A stretch of 33,632 bases of DNA from an uncultured bacterium (GCA_903873255.1 CAIQNR010000025.1:1-33632), one strand, 5' to 3'; numbered from the stretch's first letter, positions 7,750 through 15,912 are shown. Notes: generated from the sequence alone by a model not told the origin. Numbers and translations: made by a program.

Positions 7750-8607
7750 ATGATTACTATTAAAAAAAATCAAATATTGGGCGTGTTATTACTAACACAC
7801 GCCCTATCTAATGCTGCAAACCAATCTACATCAGGAATAATAACTAATACTACAACTACACCAAGCACCCCTACTAATGGATTAATCACGGTAAATCCAA
7901 CACCTGTTGTAAATTCAGTAGTACCAACCACAAATATACCTCCCATTATGGCGACACCTACTACTATGACAATGCCAGTCATAATTAGCCCAAATTCTAC
8001 CCCAGCAGTCACTCCGCCTAATCCGATGGTTACTACACCAACAATAATAACAAATCCAGCTCCAGTGACACCAACCATAGTTACACCAAGCCCTACACCA
8101 GTAATAGCAGCTCCAGCAGTCACTCCACCTAGTCCAATGGTTATAACTCCAACAATAGTAACAAATCCAACTCCAGAGACACCAACCCCTACACCAGTAA
8201 TAACAACTCCAACAGTAGTAAACCCACCAATGGCTATACCTTCAAGTAACACTTCAACTTCTAATGTGCTTAATGCGGATCTAAAATCTAAAGAGATCAA
8301 CAATAATGCACCAGTTTTTACAATAAAAGTTGGTGAATCTTACACCTTTAATGGTCCTGCTGGTACAGAAATATTTCCTAAACAATCTGATTTAGATAGA
8401 AAAAAGAAAAAGGATAAACTCGATTCAACTGCTATTTTAGTAGAAATTTCAAACAATAGGACAACACTTACAGCAACCGGTGTAAGAGAATCAACTCCTA
8501 TGGAAGAGCCATACCCAATCTTGATCAAAAAAGAAATTCATGGAAATGATAAAAAACACGAAGACTTTATAACAATTGCTCGCGTAAGAGTTGTAAAAGC
8601 ATCATAA
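7750..8607 (+). CDS. exported Thr/Pro-rich protein with C-terminal beta domain
   Basis: This 285-residue protein has a signal peptide (MITIKKNQILGVLLLTHALSNA). A low-complexity Thr/Pro/Ala/Val stretch follows (about residues 25-165), built partly from two tandem units of about 37 codons containing AVTPPxPMV and NPxPxTP. The C-terminal domain of about 95 residues begins APVFTIKVGESYTFNGPAG and ends ARVRVVKAS. The layout is an extended mucin-like stalk carrying a small beta-rich head, usual for surface or wall-spanning proteins. AGGGAA 6 nt before ATG 7750 fixes the start. Codons 10-19 contain an 8-bp GC-rich stem (7779-7786 with 7797-7804) that could affect early translation. It is the last gene before the 8637-8675 terminator. 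Confidence 0.75.
   Translation: MITIKKNQILGVLLLTHALSNAANQSTSGIITNTTTTPSTPTNGLITVNPTPVVNSVVPTTNIPPIMATPTTMTMPVIISPNSTPAVTPPNPMVTTPTIITNPAPVTPTIVTPSPTPVIAAPAVTPPSPMVITPTIVTNPTPETPTPTPVITTPTVVNPPMAIPSSNTSTSNVLNADLKSKEINNNAPVFTIKVGESYTFNGPAGTEIFPKQSDLDRKKKKDKLDSTAILVEISNNRTTLTATGVRESTPMEEPYPILIKKEIHGNDKKHEDFITIARVRVVKAS
8002..8211 (+). repeat. tandem repeat encoding the Thr/Pro-rich stalk
   Basis: Two direct units, 8002-8112 (111 bp) and 8113-8211 (99 bp), each begin CCAGCAGTCACTCC. The second lacks 12 bp, exactly four codons, so the frame is kept. A degenerate partial third unit follows. In-frame length variation of the stalk is expected. Confidence 0.75.
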
Positions 8608-8636
8608 AACACGCAATCATTCATTTACAAAGAATC

Positions 8637-8675
8637 AAAGGACCCGTAGTATAACAGCTATAGGTCCTTTTTTTT
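8637..8675 (+). terminator. rho-independent terminator after the exported-protein trio
   Basis: AAAGGACC pairs with GGTCCTTT (8 bp) around an 18-nt loop, followed by an uninterrupted T-tract ending at 8675. It lies 30 bp after the stop of the Thr/Pro-rich gene and 15 bp before the methyltransferase start. Confidence 0.85.
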
Positions 8676-8690
8676 AGGGTAAAATTAGTT

Positions 8691-9452
8691 ATGAAAACGA
8701 TATGTTCTGTTCAAAATGAATCAATTAAAAAAATTGCAACACTTCAAACGTCCAAAGGGCGCCTTTTACACAACCAGTTCATTGCAGAAGGGTTAAGAAC
8801 TCTTGAGCGCTTTGCAGCCGCAGGTAAAACTCCCCTTGATCTTTATGTACTTGAAACACTTTTTACCGATGCACGTATACTGTTTGGCAATAGTGATCCT
8901 ATTATTGTCCCTGACCATGTTATGAAGCGCATCAGCCCTTCAGTAACTCCTCCTGGCATTTTAGGCATTTTTGACCTTGATGATTTTTCTAGCGACATTA
9001 CAACACTTTCTGCTGACAACGCAGGGCTTGTACTTGCTAATGTTACTGACCCGGGCAATATGGGAACGCTTATTAGATCAGCTACAGCATGCGGCTATAA
9101 AACTGTTATTGTAGTTGAAGGTGTTGATCCTTTTTCCCCTAAAGTAATTCAAGCAAGCGCAGGGGCAATCGCTCATGTTGCACTTATAGAATGTTCTTGG
9201 GGCGAGCTTATAAAAGCAAATAATCGCCCTGCTTTATGTGCTATGACAGTTGATGGTTCAAAAACTATTAATGATCTTACCTCCTGCCAAGTTCTGCTTG
9301 TTATTGGCAACGAAGCGCATGGACTTCCTACAGAGTGGGTTGCTCAATGTGAATCAACCATTACACTTCCTATGGATGGATCTACCGAAAGTTTTAATGC
9401 GGCTGTTGCTGGATCTATTGCACTTTATTTACTGAAAAATAATATTAAGTAA
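8691..9452 (+). CDS. TrmH/SpoU-family RNA 2'-O-methyltransferase
   Basis: A 253-residue protein with an N-terminal substrate-binding domain (about 1-95) and a C-terminal SPOUT trefoil-knot domain. The three SpoU motifs are visible: NVTDPGNMGTLIRSA (about 117-131), LVIGNEAHGL (about 203-212) and TLPMDGSTESFNAAVAGSIA (about 225-244). Enzymes of this type use SAM to methylate a ribose 2'-OH in rRNA or tRNA. The overall form is closest to RlmB/TsnR-like 23S rRNA enzymes, but the target cannot be read from the sequence. The start is the ATG just after the terminator, with AGGG 11 nt upstream, so the leader is short. Its own promoter probably lies in or before the terminator. Confidence 0.87.
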   Translation: MKTICSVQNESIKKIATLQTSKGRLLHNQFIAEGLRTLERFAAAGKTPLDLYVLETLFTDARILFGNSDPIIVPDHVMKRISPSVTPPGILGIFDLDDFSSDITTLSADNAGLVLANVTDPGNMGTLIRSATACGYKTVIVVEGVDPFSPKVIQASAGAIAHVALIECSWGELIKANNRPALCAMTVDGSKTINDLTSCQVLLVIGNEAHGLPTEWVAQCESTITLPMDGSTESFNAAVAGSIALYLLKNNIK

Positions 9453-9466
9453 TTATATTCTTTATG

Positions 9467-9612
9467 TCTCGATACATTTACCTAACGATAAACACTCGAC
9501 ACGAGCGGCGTAACTTTGGCCACAATCACTACAGCCCGCTCAGCTCGAGTGATTTGAGCAACCAGTCTTACTTTGCTAAAGCTATGAAGAACTAGCGAAA
9601 ATAGTATCGAGA
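9467..9612. repeat. nested inverted-repeat element (REP/MITE-like or structured RNA)
   Basis: Perfect 9-bp terminal inverted repeats (TCTCGATAC at 9467-9475, GTATCGAGA at 9604-9612) enclose 128 bp. Inside, CACTCGA-CAC-GAGCGG (from 9493) pairs with CCGCTC-AGC-TCGAGTG (ending 9551) as two helices of 6 and 7 bp around a symmetric 3-nt interior loop. A third weak hairpin (TTTGCTA with TAGCgAAA) lies near the right end. The interior is richer in G+C than its surroundings and has no convincing ORF. It fills the gap between the methyltransferase and permease genes. It has the look of a dispersed palindromic element, but no second copy is in this window. Confidence 0.6.
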
Positions 9613-9643
9613 GGTAAAATAAACTTTTTAGAGGAACTCTTAC

Positions 9644-10927
9644 ATGTCTAAACCAAAAAAACTTTCGCTTATCGAAGCAATCTTTATCAACACCAACATT
9701 ATGCTCGGCACAGGAACCTTTGTTAATACAGCAATGCTCGCTCAGACAGTGGGCGCTTTAGGCGGATTTTTATATCTTGGCGCAGGCTTTTTGATGCTTC
9801 CTCTTTCATTTTGTTTTGCACGTCTTGCAAATATTTGTCCTGGCGGAACATTTTATGCATTTGGATCTTCACTCGGTAGATATTGGGGATTTATTAGCAC
9901 TTGGAGCTATTTTTTTGGAAAACTTGCATCTGCTTCTTTAAGTATCCATGTCTTTATTACCTTTTTGCAACGAACGATTCCTGCACTGCAAATATTCCCT
10001 GTAATTGGGCTTGATTGCGCACTGATAAGCTTATTTATCAGCCTTAATTTACTCGATGTAAAAACAGGAGGGAAAATACAATACCTTTTCCTTTCAACCA
10101 AAATACTTCCAATTTTATTTGTTATTTTTTCTGGGCTTCATTATACCAACATTATCAATATTCAAGCGCCCCATTTACTCTGGGATGGCATTCCTGTAGC
10201 ACTTCCCCTTATGTTATTTTGCTTTTTAGGTTTTGAATCTTCATGCTCACTGAGCCGCGTAGTTGAACAACCAGAAAAGAATATCCCTCGCGCCATTATG
10301 ATCTCATTTTGTCTTGTACTTTCCTTTATTTTCTTATACCAAACAATCTTTTATTTAAGCATGGGAAGCGCGCTTGCAGGAGCAAAAAGCTATGTAGATA
10401 TTTTTCCACTACTACTTTCTAAAGTGCTACCAAACAGCGCTGAGCTCCTTGCACCTTTATTTTCTACCACCATCGGTATTGCTGCATTAGGTGGTGCATA
10501 TGGAATTTTATATAGTAATCCTTGGAACTTATATACGCTCGCTGAACAAAAAGCGATTCCAAAAGCTGCATGGTTTACACAGCTTAATCGCCATTCAATT
10601 CCTTATATCTGCGTCATTACCGAAGGTATTTTGTGCTGCGCTTATATTCTGTGGCTTAAAGGTGCGCAAGTTCCGCTCCAATACACTGCAACACTTTCTT
10701 GCATTGTCACATATACCATCAGCGTTCTTGGCCTAATGAAAATTCAACCATCAATTTTAAGCTTCTTAGGACTTATTACTTGTATGACTGCATTGTTCTT
10801 TTCCATCAGAGGGTTTCTATATACCAGTACCTTACCATTACTTGTTTTAGGACTTATTCTGCTCTTTGGAACAATCAATTATTTTATTATTCGCTCAACG
10901 CAACTTAATAGTCATAAGAGCAATTAA
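9644..10927 (+). CDS. APC-superfamily amino acid permease
   Basis: A 427-residue membrane protein with about 12 hydrophobic segments. TM1 carries the unwound substrate-site motif MLGTGTFVN (APC consensus G-S/T-G-I-F). An amphipathic loop reads FCFARLANICPGGTFYAFGSSLG, the usual (P)xxGGxYxY region. Another APC landmark is FLGFESSCSLSRVVEQPEKNIPRA (TM6 and the following loop, consensus F.GfE......E...P.+.iPrAi). Proteins of this family carry amino acids in symport or exchange. The substrate cannot be determined here. GAGGAA upstream supports ATG 9644. The 3' end overlaps the convergent mraY gene by 33 bp. For a host-dependent cell it is a plausible route for amino acid scavenging. Confidence 0.87.
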   Translation: MSKPKKLSLIEAIFINTNIMLGTGTFVNTAMLAQTVGALGGFLYLGAGFLMLPLSFCFARLANICPGGTFYAFGSSLGRYWGFISTWSYFFGKLASASLSIHVFITFLQRTIPALQIFPVIGLDCALISLFISLNLLDVKTGGKIQYLFLSTKILPILFVIFSGLHYTNIINIQAPHLLWDGIPVALPLMLFCFLGFESSCSLSRVVEQPEKNIPRAIMISFCLVLSFIFLYQTIFYLSMGSALAGAKSYVDIFPLLLSKVLPNSAELLAPLFSTTIGIAALGGAYGILYSNPWNLYTLAEQKAIPKAAWFTQLNRHSIPYICVITEGILCCAYILWLKGAQVPLQYTATLSCIVTYTISVLGLMKIQPSILSFLGLITCMTALFFSIRGFLYTSTLPLLVLGLILLFGTINYFIIRSTQLNSHKSN

Positions 10928-11959
10928 ACTAAGCACCAGAGAAATAATAGAAAAACGGGTCGTAATTTTTGACTCTTGCCATCCAACAAGCTCAAAATGA
11001 TGATGTATCGGTGCCATTCTAAACATACGACGCCCAAGATATCTGAGAGAAAGCACTTGCCCAATAACTGACAATGTTTCGATTACAAATAAACCTCCGA
11101 TAAGCGGAAGTAACAATTCTTGCTTGCTCATTAACGCCATAAGCCCAAGCACTGCTCCAAGTCCCAGCGAGCCTACATCACCCATAATAATTTGTGCCGG
11201 ATAGGTGTTATACCATAAAAAGCCCAAGGATGCCCCTACAAGCGCGGAACCTATAATACTCAGCTCTGAGCTACCTGCAAAAGGAATATGAAGGTATTCG
11301 GCCAATTTTTGATGTCCTGCGAGGTATGTAATCACTGAGAATGTCCCAAAGCTTACGATCAAAGAACCAATTGCAAGCCCATCAAGCCCATCCGTTAAAT
11401 TTACGGCATTACTGGTACCCACTAAAATAAAACCTGCCCATACAAAAAAGAGTAAGCCTAAGTTTGGTACATACTGCTTAAAAAAGGGAATGCAAAGCTC
11501 TGTCGACACACCACCAGAATACCACCACAAACCAAGCGTTATGGCCGAGGCAGTAAGCTGTAGAATAAATTTAGTTTTAGAATCAATCCCTTTTCGGCTT
11601 TTAATCTTAGTGACATCATCAAGCAGCCCTATACTCGCAAATGAAATCAGACAAAATAAGACTATCCACACTTGAGGATTTAAAAGGTTTGTCCATAAAA
11701 GGACAGAGGCAACCACAGTTGTTATGATAAAAATACCACCCATTGTTGGCATTTCATTGGTAGGTTGCTGAGATTTGGGCGTATATGCCCGCGCTTTTGA
11801 TCTAAAAAATTTGCCCGAAAGTGCTATAAACCATGGGCCCAACCAGAGCGATAAGCTTAATGAGGTTAAGAGCGCAGCCATCCCCCGAAAGCTTACATAA
11901 TGAACAACATTAAAAATAGGGGAAAAATGGCGCATCCATAAAGCGACATGGTATATCAT
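10895..11959 (-). CDS. mraY: phospho-N-acetylmuramoyl-pentapeptide-transferase (MraY)
   Basis: This 354-residue, roughly ten-helix membrane enzyme transfers phospho-MurNAc-pentapeptide to undecaprenyl phosphate to make lipid I. Family motifs are all present: EMPTMGG (69-75), GLLDDVTK (111-118, catalytic Asp114/Asp115), NAVNLTDGLDGLA (184-196), GDVGSLGLG, and MAPIHHHFELVGW with SKITTRFSI near the end. The length is normal. It stands alone here and is not in a division/cell-wall cluster. A TATAAT on the minus strand (11990-11995) about 30 bp upstream is a likely -10, with no good -35. Its 3' end overlaps the tail of the permease gene. With murB and lgt in the same window it argues for retained peptidoglycan and lipoprotein synthesis. 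Confidence 0.96.
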   Translation of the reverse strand: MIYHVALWMRHFSPIFNVVHYVSFRGMAALLTSLSLSLWLGPWFIALSGKFFRSKARAYTPKSQQPTNEMPTMGGIFIITTVVASVLLWTNLLNPQVWIVLFCLISFASIGLLDDVTKIKSRKGIDSKTKFILQLTASAITLGLWWYSGGVSTELCIPFFKQYVPNLGLLFFVWAGFILVGTSNAVNLTDGLDGLAIGSLIVSFGTFSVITYLAGHQKLAEYLHIPFAGSSELSIIGSALVGASLGFLWYNTYPAQIIMGDVGSLGLGAVLGLMALMSKQELLLPLIGGLFVIETLSVIGQVLSLRYLGRRMFRMAPIHHHFELVGWQESKITTRFSIISLVLSLIALMTIKLR

Positions 11960-12068
11960 AAGCTTAAAAACCTTTTATTTAACGAGAAAATTATAACCTT
12001 AGATCTTAAACGTATCGTTATTGCAAACTGAAATCAAGCCTTTTTTAAGCTGGCCCAAACCACCCCCT

Positions 12069-12097
12069 TTGACGACTCCATCAATGTTTTGTATGAT
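12069..12097 (+). promoter_or_regulatory. sigma70-type promoter for the 12159 gene
   Basis: TTGACG (12069-12074), a 17-bp spacer and TATGAT (12092-12097) form a near-consensus promoter, giving a leader of about 55 nt before the ATG at 12159. Confidence 0.6.
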
Positions 12098-12158
12098 AGT
12101 ACTTACCTGACAGAGCGACCTAGATACGAAATATAAGATTATGTAGAAAGGAAATACT

Positions 12159-12701
12159 ATGAAATATAATCTTGCACCAAGTAAAAAAGTGATGTTCTTA
12201 ATGGCAGCAATTCTTGTGTATAATGCACAAGCAAAAATAGAAGTAGAAGCACAAAATAAAAGTGCAGTAGTAGAAAGCGATCAAGACATTGTAAGCCAAG
12301 AGCTTACAGCAAAAGTTGTTACGGTTACGCAAGACCGCGTAACTCACGAACAAGAAAAGACAACTGATACCATGGTAATAACCGTGACTTCTGATCATGT
12401 AACGATCAGAGAAACAGAAACAGTTGAACCTTTTATAGCTCACCCAACAAGCATTGATCAACTCGCAAATATGATTAATGACGATGAAATCACAACTTTT
12501 GATCAACTGATAGAAGCTTGCAAGCATTTTCCCGAGCTGCAAGACACTGCCTACCGTTTTTTACAAGAAAAGATTACTGACACTTCAACTGCTCTTATGA
12601 AGTTTGGAACAGTCAAAAATCCAGTTGCAAAGAAATATATTATTTCTTTGGTTACTAAGGTAAAAAACAAAGAAAAGCTTTGGATTTTATTTAGAAATTA
12701 A
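12159..12701 (+). CDS. exported protein, function unknown
   Basis: This 180-residue protein has a signal peptide (MKYNLAPSKKVMFLMAAILVYNAQA). The first mature part is beta-prone and rich in T/V/E (AKVVTVTQDRVTHEQEK, then VTSDHVTIRETETVEP). A helical C-terminal part follows (about 95-180, with SIDQLANMINDDEITTFDQL). I do not recognise the family. AAGGAA precedes the ATG. It has its own promoter and is followed by a rho-independent terminator, so it is monocistronic. It is the first of a group of exported proteins extending to 15912. Confidence 0.75.
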   Translation: MKYNLAPSKKVMFLMAAILVYNAQAKIEVEAQNKSAVVESDQDIVSQELTAKVVTVTQDRVTHEQEKTTDTMVITVTSDHVTIRETETVEPFIAHPTSIDQLANMINDDEITTFDQLIEACKHFPELQDTAYRFLQEKITDTSTALMKFGTVKNPVAKKYIISLVTKVKNKEKLWILFRN

Positions 12702-12729
12702 AAAACTCATTATGAGTATTAGAAAGACT

Positions 12730-12756
12730 AAGGGGCGGTATATACGCCCCTTTATT
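12730..12756 (+). terminator. rho-independent terminator after the 12159 gene
   Basis: AAGGGGCG (12730-12737) pairs with CGCCCCTT (12745-12752) around a 7-nt loop, followed by TATTTTTT. It lies between convergent genes. The same stem core recurs at 15131-15161, as part of the duplication described below. Confidence 0.8.
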
Positions 12757-12758
12757 TT

Positions 12759-13397
12759 TTAACTTTTGTAAATCCCTAAGGCGCGAATTTCGTCGTCAGT
12801 ACAGTTCCTCAAATAATTTTCAATATCATCAGCAATATTTTGTTTATGCCATTCATAAGAAAATTCTATGGGCACTTCCTTAGCCTTTTGACTATCAACC
12901 TGTCTATCACTTTCTGAATAAGCAGTTACTGGCTGACCGGTTTCTGAATAGGTAACAGAATCGCTACTTGTTTGATTAATTAGATTTTTAGAATCCGCTT
13001 TTGCTTTTATACGCCCTTTAATCCAATTTTTAGGACGAGAATAAAGATTTTCTTTAAAACTTTTTACAGCCATTTTAACAGTAGAATCTTTTGTACGACC
13101 TTCTATTCCTGAAGATGAAATTACTTTAGCAGACTCACCAGGCTTTAATAACAACGGACGATCATAATCATCTGAATAATTTTCCATAAGCATTCGATTA
13201 GTGTCCTCCCTATTAGCCCTATCATCTGATGTCTCCAAATTTTTTCTTATGGTATCAATGCTAAAACGCGTTTTCAAACTACTTCCCGCATTTTTTACTT
13301 TTTGCCATCGAGTTGATTTTGCCTGAGTTTGAGGTTTAACTGACCCCTGCACACCACACACCAGTAAACTTGTCAGCACTACTAATAGTTTTTTCAT
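12759..13397 (-). CDS. exported protein, copy 1 of a duplicated pair
   Basis: The ORF track begins at 13460, but that reads through the promoter. The true start is ATG 13397, preceded by AAGGGATGAG and followed at once by the signal peptide MKKLLVVLTSLLVCGVQG, giving 212 residues. The protein is a close paralogue of 15172-15912. Shared blocks are KSTRWQKVKNAGSSLKTRFS, MAVKSFKENLY with RPKNWI and GRIKAK, and PVTAYSESDRQVDSQKA. Both end in a helical segment with ADDIENY. The middle (about 75-110) differs. The protein is hydrophilic and basic apart from the signal peptide, probably largely helical. No function is recognised. Its promoter has a G6 tract in the spacer. Confidence 0.78.
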   Translation of the reverse strand: MKKLLVVLTSLLVCGVQGSVKPQTQAKSTRWQKVKNAGSSLKTRFSIDTIRKNLETSDDRANREDTNRMLMENYSDDYDRPLLLKPGESAKVISSSGIEGRTKDSTVKMAVKSFKENLYSRPKNWIKGRIKAKADSKNLINQTSSDSVTYSETGQPVTAYSESDRQVDSQKAKEVPIEFSYEWHKQNIADDIENYLRNCTDDEIRALGIYKS

Positions 13398-13432
13398 CTC
13401 ATCCCTTTTTTTAAAAACTAAACTTAATTCAA

Positions 13433-13460
13433 AGCATACTTTACATGGGGGGCGTTTCAA
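13433..13460 (-). promoter_or_regulatory. promoter with G6 spacer tract (copy 1)
   Basis: On the minus strand TTGAAA (13455-13460) and TATGCT (13433-13438) are separated by 16 bp that include a run of six C (G on the plus strand, 13447-13452). The leader to ATG 13397 is about 29 nt. The same promoter in copy 2 has an 18-bp spacer. Confidence 0.6.
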
Positions 13461-13537
13461 TAATTATTTCATATTGAGATTATTTAAACAGACTTAGTGC
13501 CTTTTTTTTAATTTTTTGTATCCTTTAAATACAAACA

Positions 13538-13550
13538 TGCCAGCATGGCA
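13538..13550 (+). promoter_or_regulatory. possible operator upstream of the AAA-ATPase gene
   Basis: TGCCA-gca-TGGCA is a 13-bp inverted repeat flanked on both sides by CTTTAAATA (13523-13531 and 13551-13559), 30 bp before the ATG at 13581. The symmetry suggests a binding site, but a bare palindrome of this length is weak evidence. Confidence 0.25.
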
Positions 13551-13580
13551 CTTTAAATAAGATTATAAAGGTTAATCAGT

Positions 13581-15128
13581 ATGAAAAAACGTTTACCAAT
13601 AAGCATTAGTGAATTTAGAGAGATTAGAGAAGGCAACTATATTTACGTTGATAAAACAAAAATTTTATATGAGCTTACTCAAGGTAAGCAATACTTTTTA
13701 TCTCGTCCCCGCCGCTTTGGAAAAACACTCTTAATCTCTACCCTTGAGCAGCTTTTTTTAGGAAATAAAGAACTTTTTCAAGATACCTGGATTGCAACAT
13801 CAGATTATCAGTGGCAACACTATCCTGTCATTCGCCTCAACTTTTCTGGCATGAGTCACGATTCTGGTAAAAACTTTGAACATGATCTTCTCGGCAAGCT
13901 TATGAGAATAGGTGATGACCACAACATTAATCTTTCTGAACAACAAACTATTTCAGGAAGATTAACTGCTCTCATGGAGCAACTTTCTAAAGTAAATCCC
14001 GTTGTAATTCTTATTGATGAATATGATCATCCTCTTATTTCTAATGTTGCCGAAAAAGAACTTCCTATTGCACAAGAAATTCAACGCGTTATGCAAAGTT
14101 TTTTTGCAACAGTTAAGGCTACCGAACCGTACATGCGTTTTTGTTTTTTAACTGGCGTCAGCAGATTTTCTAAAACATCTATTTTTTCTGGCCTCAATAA
14201 TTTGCGAGATATCACCTTTAATCCACTAGCAGCTGATTTACTTGGCTACACACAACAAGAACTTGAACATTATTTTAATGACTATGTCATCGATTTAGCA
14301 CAGGATGAATCGGCATCTGTTGCTGATACCTATGCAAAACTCAAAACCTGGTATAACGGCTACCGGTTCTCAGATAAAACCATAAAAGTATACAATCCCT
14401 TTTCTATTATTAATGTGCTGGGCGATAAAAAATTTATCGATTATTGGTTTGGTAGTGGCACACCAGGATTTTTAATTAAATTGCTTCCAAACTATGGTCA
14501 AGAGCTCGAAAACCTTGCTACCACAACATTTGATGCCAACACACTTCGCTCATCATTTGAAGTTGGTAAACTCCGCCTTGACCTTCTCCTCTATCAAACA
14601 GGATATGTAACTATTTCAAATTATGATGATGACGTTTATTCTTTAGATTTTCCAAACCAAGAAGTGCGCACTGCCTTTAATCTGCATCTTTTAAGTTATT
14701 TGGCAGATAAAGATATCGTTGCAATTGGACAAATAGCGCGGCAGATAAAAAAAGCCTTAAAAATATGCGATCTACAAAAAGTTTTTGAACACCTCCAATC
14801 CCTTTTTGCTAATCTACCCTACCAACTACACAACAAACGTGAATCGTACTACCACAGCATGATTCACACATTCTTTTATACGCTCAACCTTAGCGTAACT
14901 TCAGAACATTCAACCAGCAGAGGCCGCTCTGATTTGGTGCTCGAAACGGCAAAATATATCTATATTTTTGAAGTTAAGCTGGATACATCCCCACAAGATG
15001 CGCTTGATCAAATAGAAACACAAAAATATTATGAACCCTTCTTGCAACTGAACAAAAAGATTGTTTTGGTTGGCATCAACTTCAGCTATTCAGATAAGCG
15101 ACTCGAAATTGAATACAAAAGTATGTAA
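13581..15128 (+). CDS. AAA-ATPase-like / PD-(D/E)XK nuclease superfamily protein
   Basis: This 515-residue protein has the standard two-domain layout of AAA-ATPase_like (PF09820) with a C-terminal DUF1703/PD-(D/E)XK domain. The N-terminus IREGNYIYVDKT is family-typical. Walker A is SRPRRFGKTLL (41-51) and Walker B VVILIDEYDHP (about 143-153). FLTGVSRFSKTSIFSGLNNL follows as the sensor region. The C-terminal nuclease-like core reads GRSDLVLETAKYIYIFEVKL (about 449-468), with the Asp and Glu-x-Lys of a PD-(D/E)XK site. Such genes are often multicopy in host-associated bacteria, and their function is unsettled (defence and mobile-element roles have been proposed). It sits exactly between two directly repeated blocks. 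AAAGG precedes the ATG. Confidence 0.9.
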   Translation: MKKRLPISISEFREIREGNYIYVDKTKILYELTQGKQYFLSRPRRFGKTLLISTLEQLFLGNKELFQDTWIATSDYQWQHYPVIRLNFSGMSHDSGKNFEHDLLGKLMRIGDDHNINLSEQQTISGRLTALMEQLSKVNPVVILIDEYDHPLISNVAEKELPIAQEIQRVMQSFFATVKATEPYMRFCFLTGVSRFSKTSIFSGLNNLRDITFNPLAADLLGYTQQELEHYFNDYVIDLAQDESASVADTYAKLKTWYNGYRFSDKTIKVYNPFSIINVLGDKKFIDYWFGSGTPGFLIKLLPNYGQELENLATTTFDANTLRSSFEVGKLRLDLLLYQTGYVTISNYDDDVYSLDFPNQEVRTAFNLHLLSYLADKDIVAIGQIARQIKKALKICDLQKVFEHLQSLFANLPYQLHNKRESYYHSMIHTFFYTLNLSVTSEHSTSRGRSDLVLETAKYIYIFEVKLDTSPQDALDQIETQKYYEPFLQLNKKIVLVGINFSYSDKRLEIEYKSM

Positions 15129-15130
15129 AT

Positions 15131-15161
15131 AAATAAAGGGGCGATATACGCCCCTTTATTT
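15131..15161. terminator. bidirectional rho-independent terminator
   Basis: AAATAAAGGGGCG (15131-15143) and CGCCCCTTTATTT (15149-15161) form a perfect 13-bp stem around ATATA. It sits between the converging AAA-ATPase gene and the 15172-15912 gene, with A/T tracts on both sides, so it can serve both strands. Confidence 0.85.
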
Positions 15162-15171
15162 TTATGCTTTC

Positions 15172-15912
15172 TTAAGCAATCTCCAGCTCTTTAACTTGAG
15201 CGTCAGTCAAGTCCTTACGATAATTTTCAATATCATCAGCCATTTTTTGTTTATACCATCGAAGAGAAAATTTTTGTTCTTCACTAAGTGAATCTTTTGC
15301 TTCTTTTTCCTTCAATATTCTTATTTGCTTCTGACTCTCTTTTATTTGATTAAAACCAAATTCAATAGCCTTTTGACTATCAACCTGTCTATCACTTTCT
15401 GAATAAGCAGTTACTGGCTTACCGGTTTCTTGATATTTGGCAGAAAGAGCATTGTTCTTAGAATTCAACGAAGAATTAGATCCTTCAGGCAAAATTTCAT
15501 CACTATTAAATCGCTTTTCACTAAAATTAGATAAATTTTGCTTTGCTTTTATACGCCCTTCAATCCAATTTTTAGGACGAGTATAAAGATTTTCTTTAAA
15601 ACTTTTTACAGCCATTTTAGCAGTAGATACAGGCTTATCTAGGTATGTTATATTACCCATTTTTTGACCTGGCTTTAATCGTGGATTATTATCGCGGATA
15701 AAATTTGAATCCTCCCTTGAACGCCTATCAGATGATGTCTCCAAATTTCTTCTTATGGTATCCATGCTAAAACGCGTTTTTAAACTACTTCCCGCATTTT
15801 TTACTTTTTGCCATCGAGTTGATTTTTCCTGAGGTTGAAGTTCAACCCGATGCTCCATTCCCTGCACACCACACACCAGCAAACTTGTCAGCACTACTAA
15901 TCGTTTTTTCAT
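15172..15912 (-). CDS. exported protein, copy 2 of a duplicated pair
   Basis: This 246-residue protein is paralogous to 12759-13397. It has the same signal peptide type (MKKRLVVLTSLLVCGVQG), the same KSTRWQKVKNAGSSLKTRFS block, MAVKSFKENLYTRPKNWIEG and PVTAYSESDRQVDSQKA. Compared with copy 1 it has an extra Asn/Ser-rich insert near residues 125-150 and an extra helical segment (IKESQKQIRILKEKEAKDSL) before the conserved end (MADDIENY). The start ATG 15912 has the same AAGGGGATGAG context as copy 1. I infer duplication followed by divergence of the middle and the C-terminal helix, with the N-terminal export region and promoter kept. The function is unknown. Confidence 0.8.
   Translation of the reverse strand: MKKRLVVLTSLLVCGVQGMEHRVELQPQEKSTRWQKVKNAGSSLKTRFSMDTIRRNLETSSDRRSREDSNFIRDNNPRLKPGQKMGNITYLDKPVSTAKMAVKSFKENLYTRPKNWIEGRIKAKQNLSNFSEKRFNSDEILPEGSNSSLNSKNNALSAKYQETGKPVTAYSESDRQVDSQKAIEFGFNQIKESQKQIRILKEKEAKDSLSEEQKFSLRWYKQKMADDIENYRKDLTDAQVKELEIA

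Larger units (their letters stand above)
12730..13484. repeat. direct duplication, left copy (terminator + exported gene + promoter)
   Basis: This block and 15131-16001 share, in the same order and orientation, a GGGGCG/CGCCCC terminator, a paralogous exported-protein gene on the minus strand and an upstream region. The upstream region is nearly identical to the end of ...TTGAGATTATT (13484). The two blocks flank the AAA-ATPase/PD-(D/E)XK gene. Confidence 0.75.

Noticed and set aside
8002-8211. Regular repeats as a possible CRISPR array
   Set aside because: The repeats are contiguous, codon-phased and within a signal-peptide-bearing gene, with no spacers.
7770-8303. 177-codon minus-strand ORF (Val/Gly-rich) in the ORF track
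   Set aside because: It is the antisense shadow of the Thr/Pro-rich stalk. ACC/CCA-rich codons read as Gly/Val on the other strand, and there is no ribosome binding site or recognisable domain.
13398-13460. N-terminal extension of the copy-1 exported gene
   Set aside because: These 21 codons read through the promoter, and copy 2 starts at the equivalent internal ATG with the same ribosome binding site and signal peptide.
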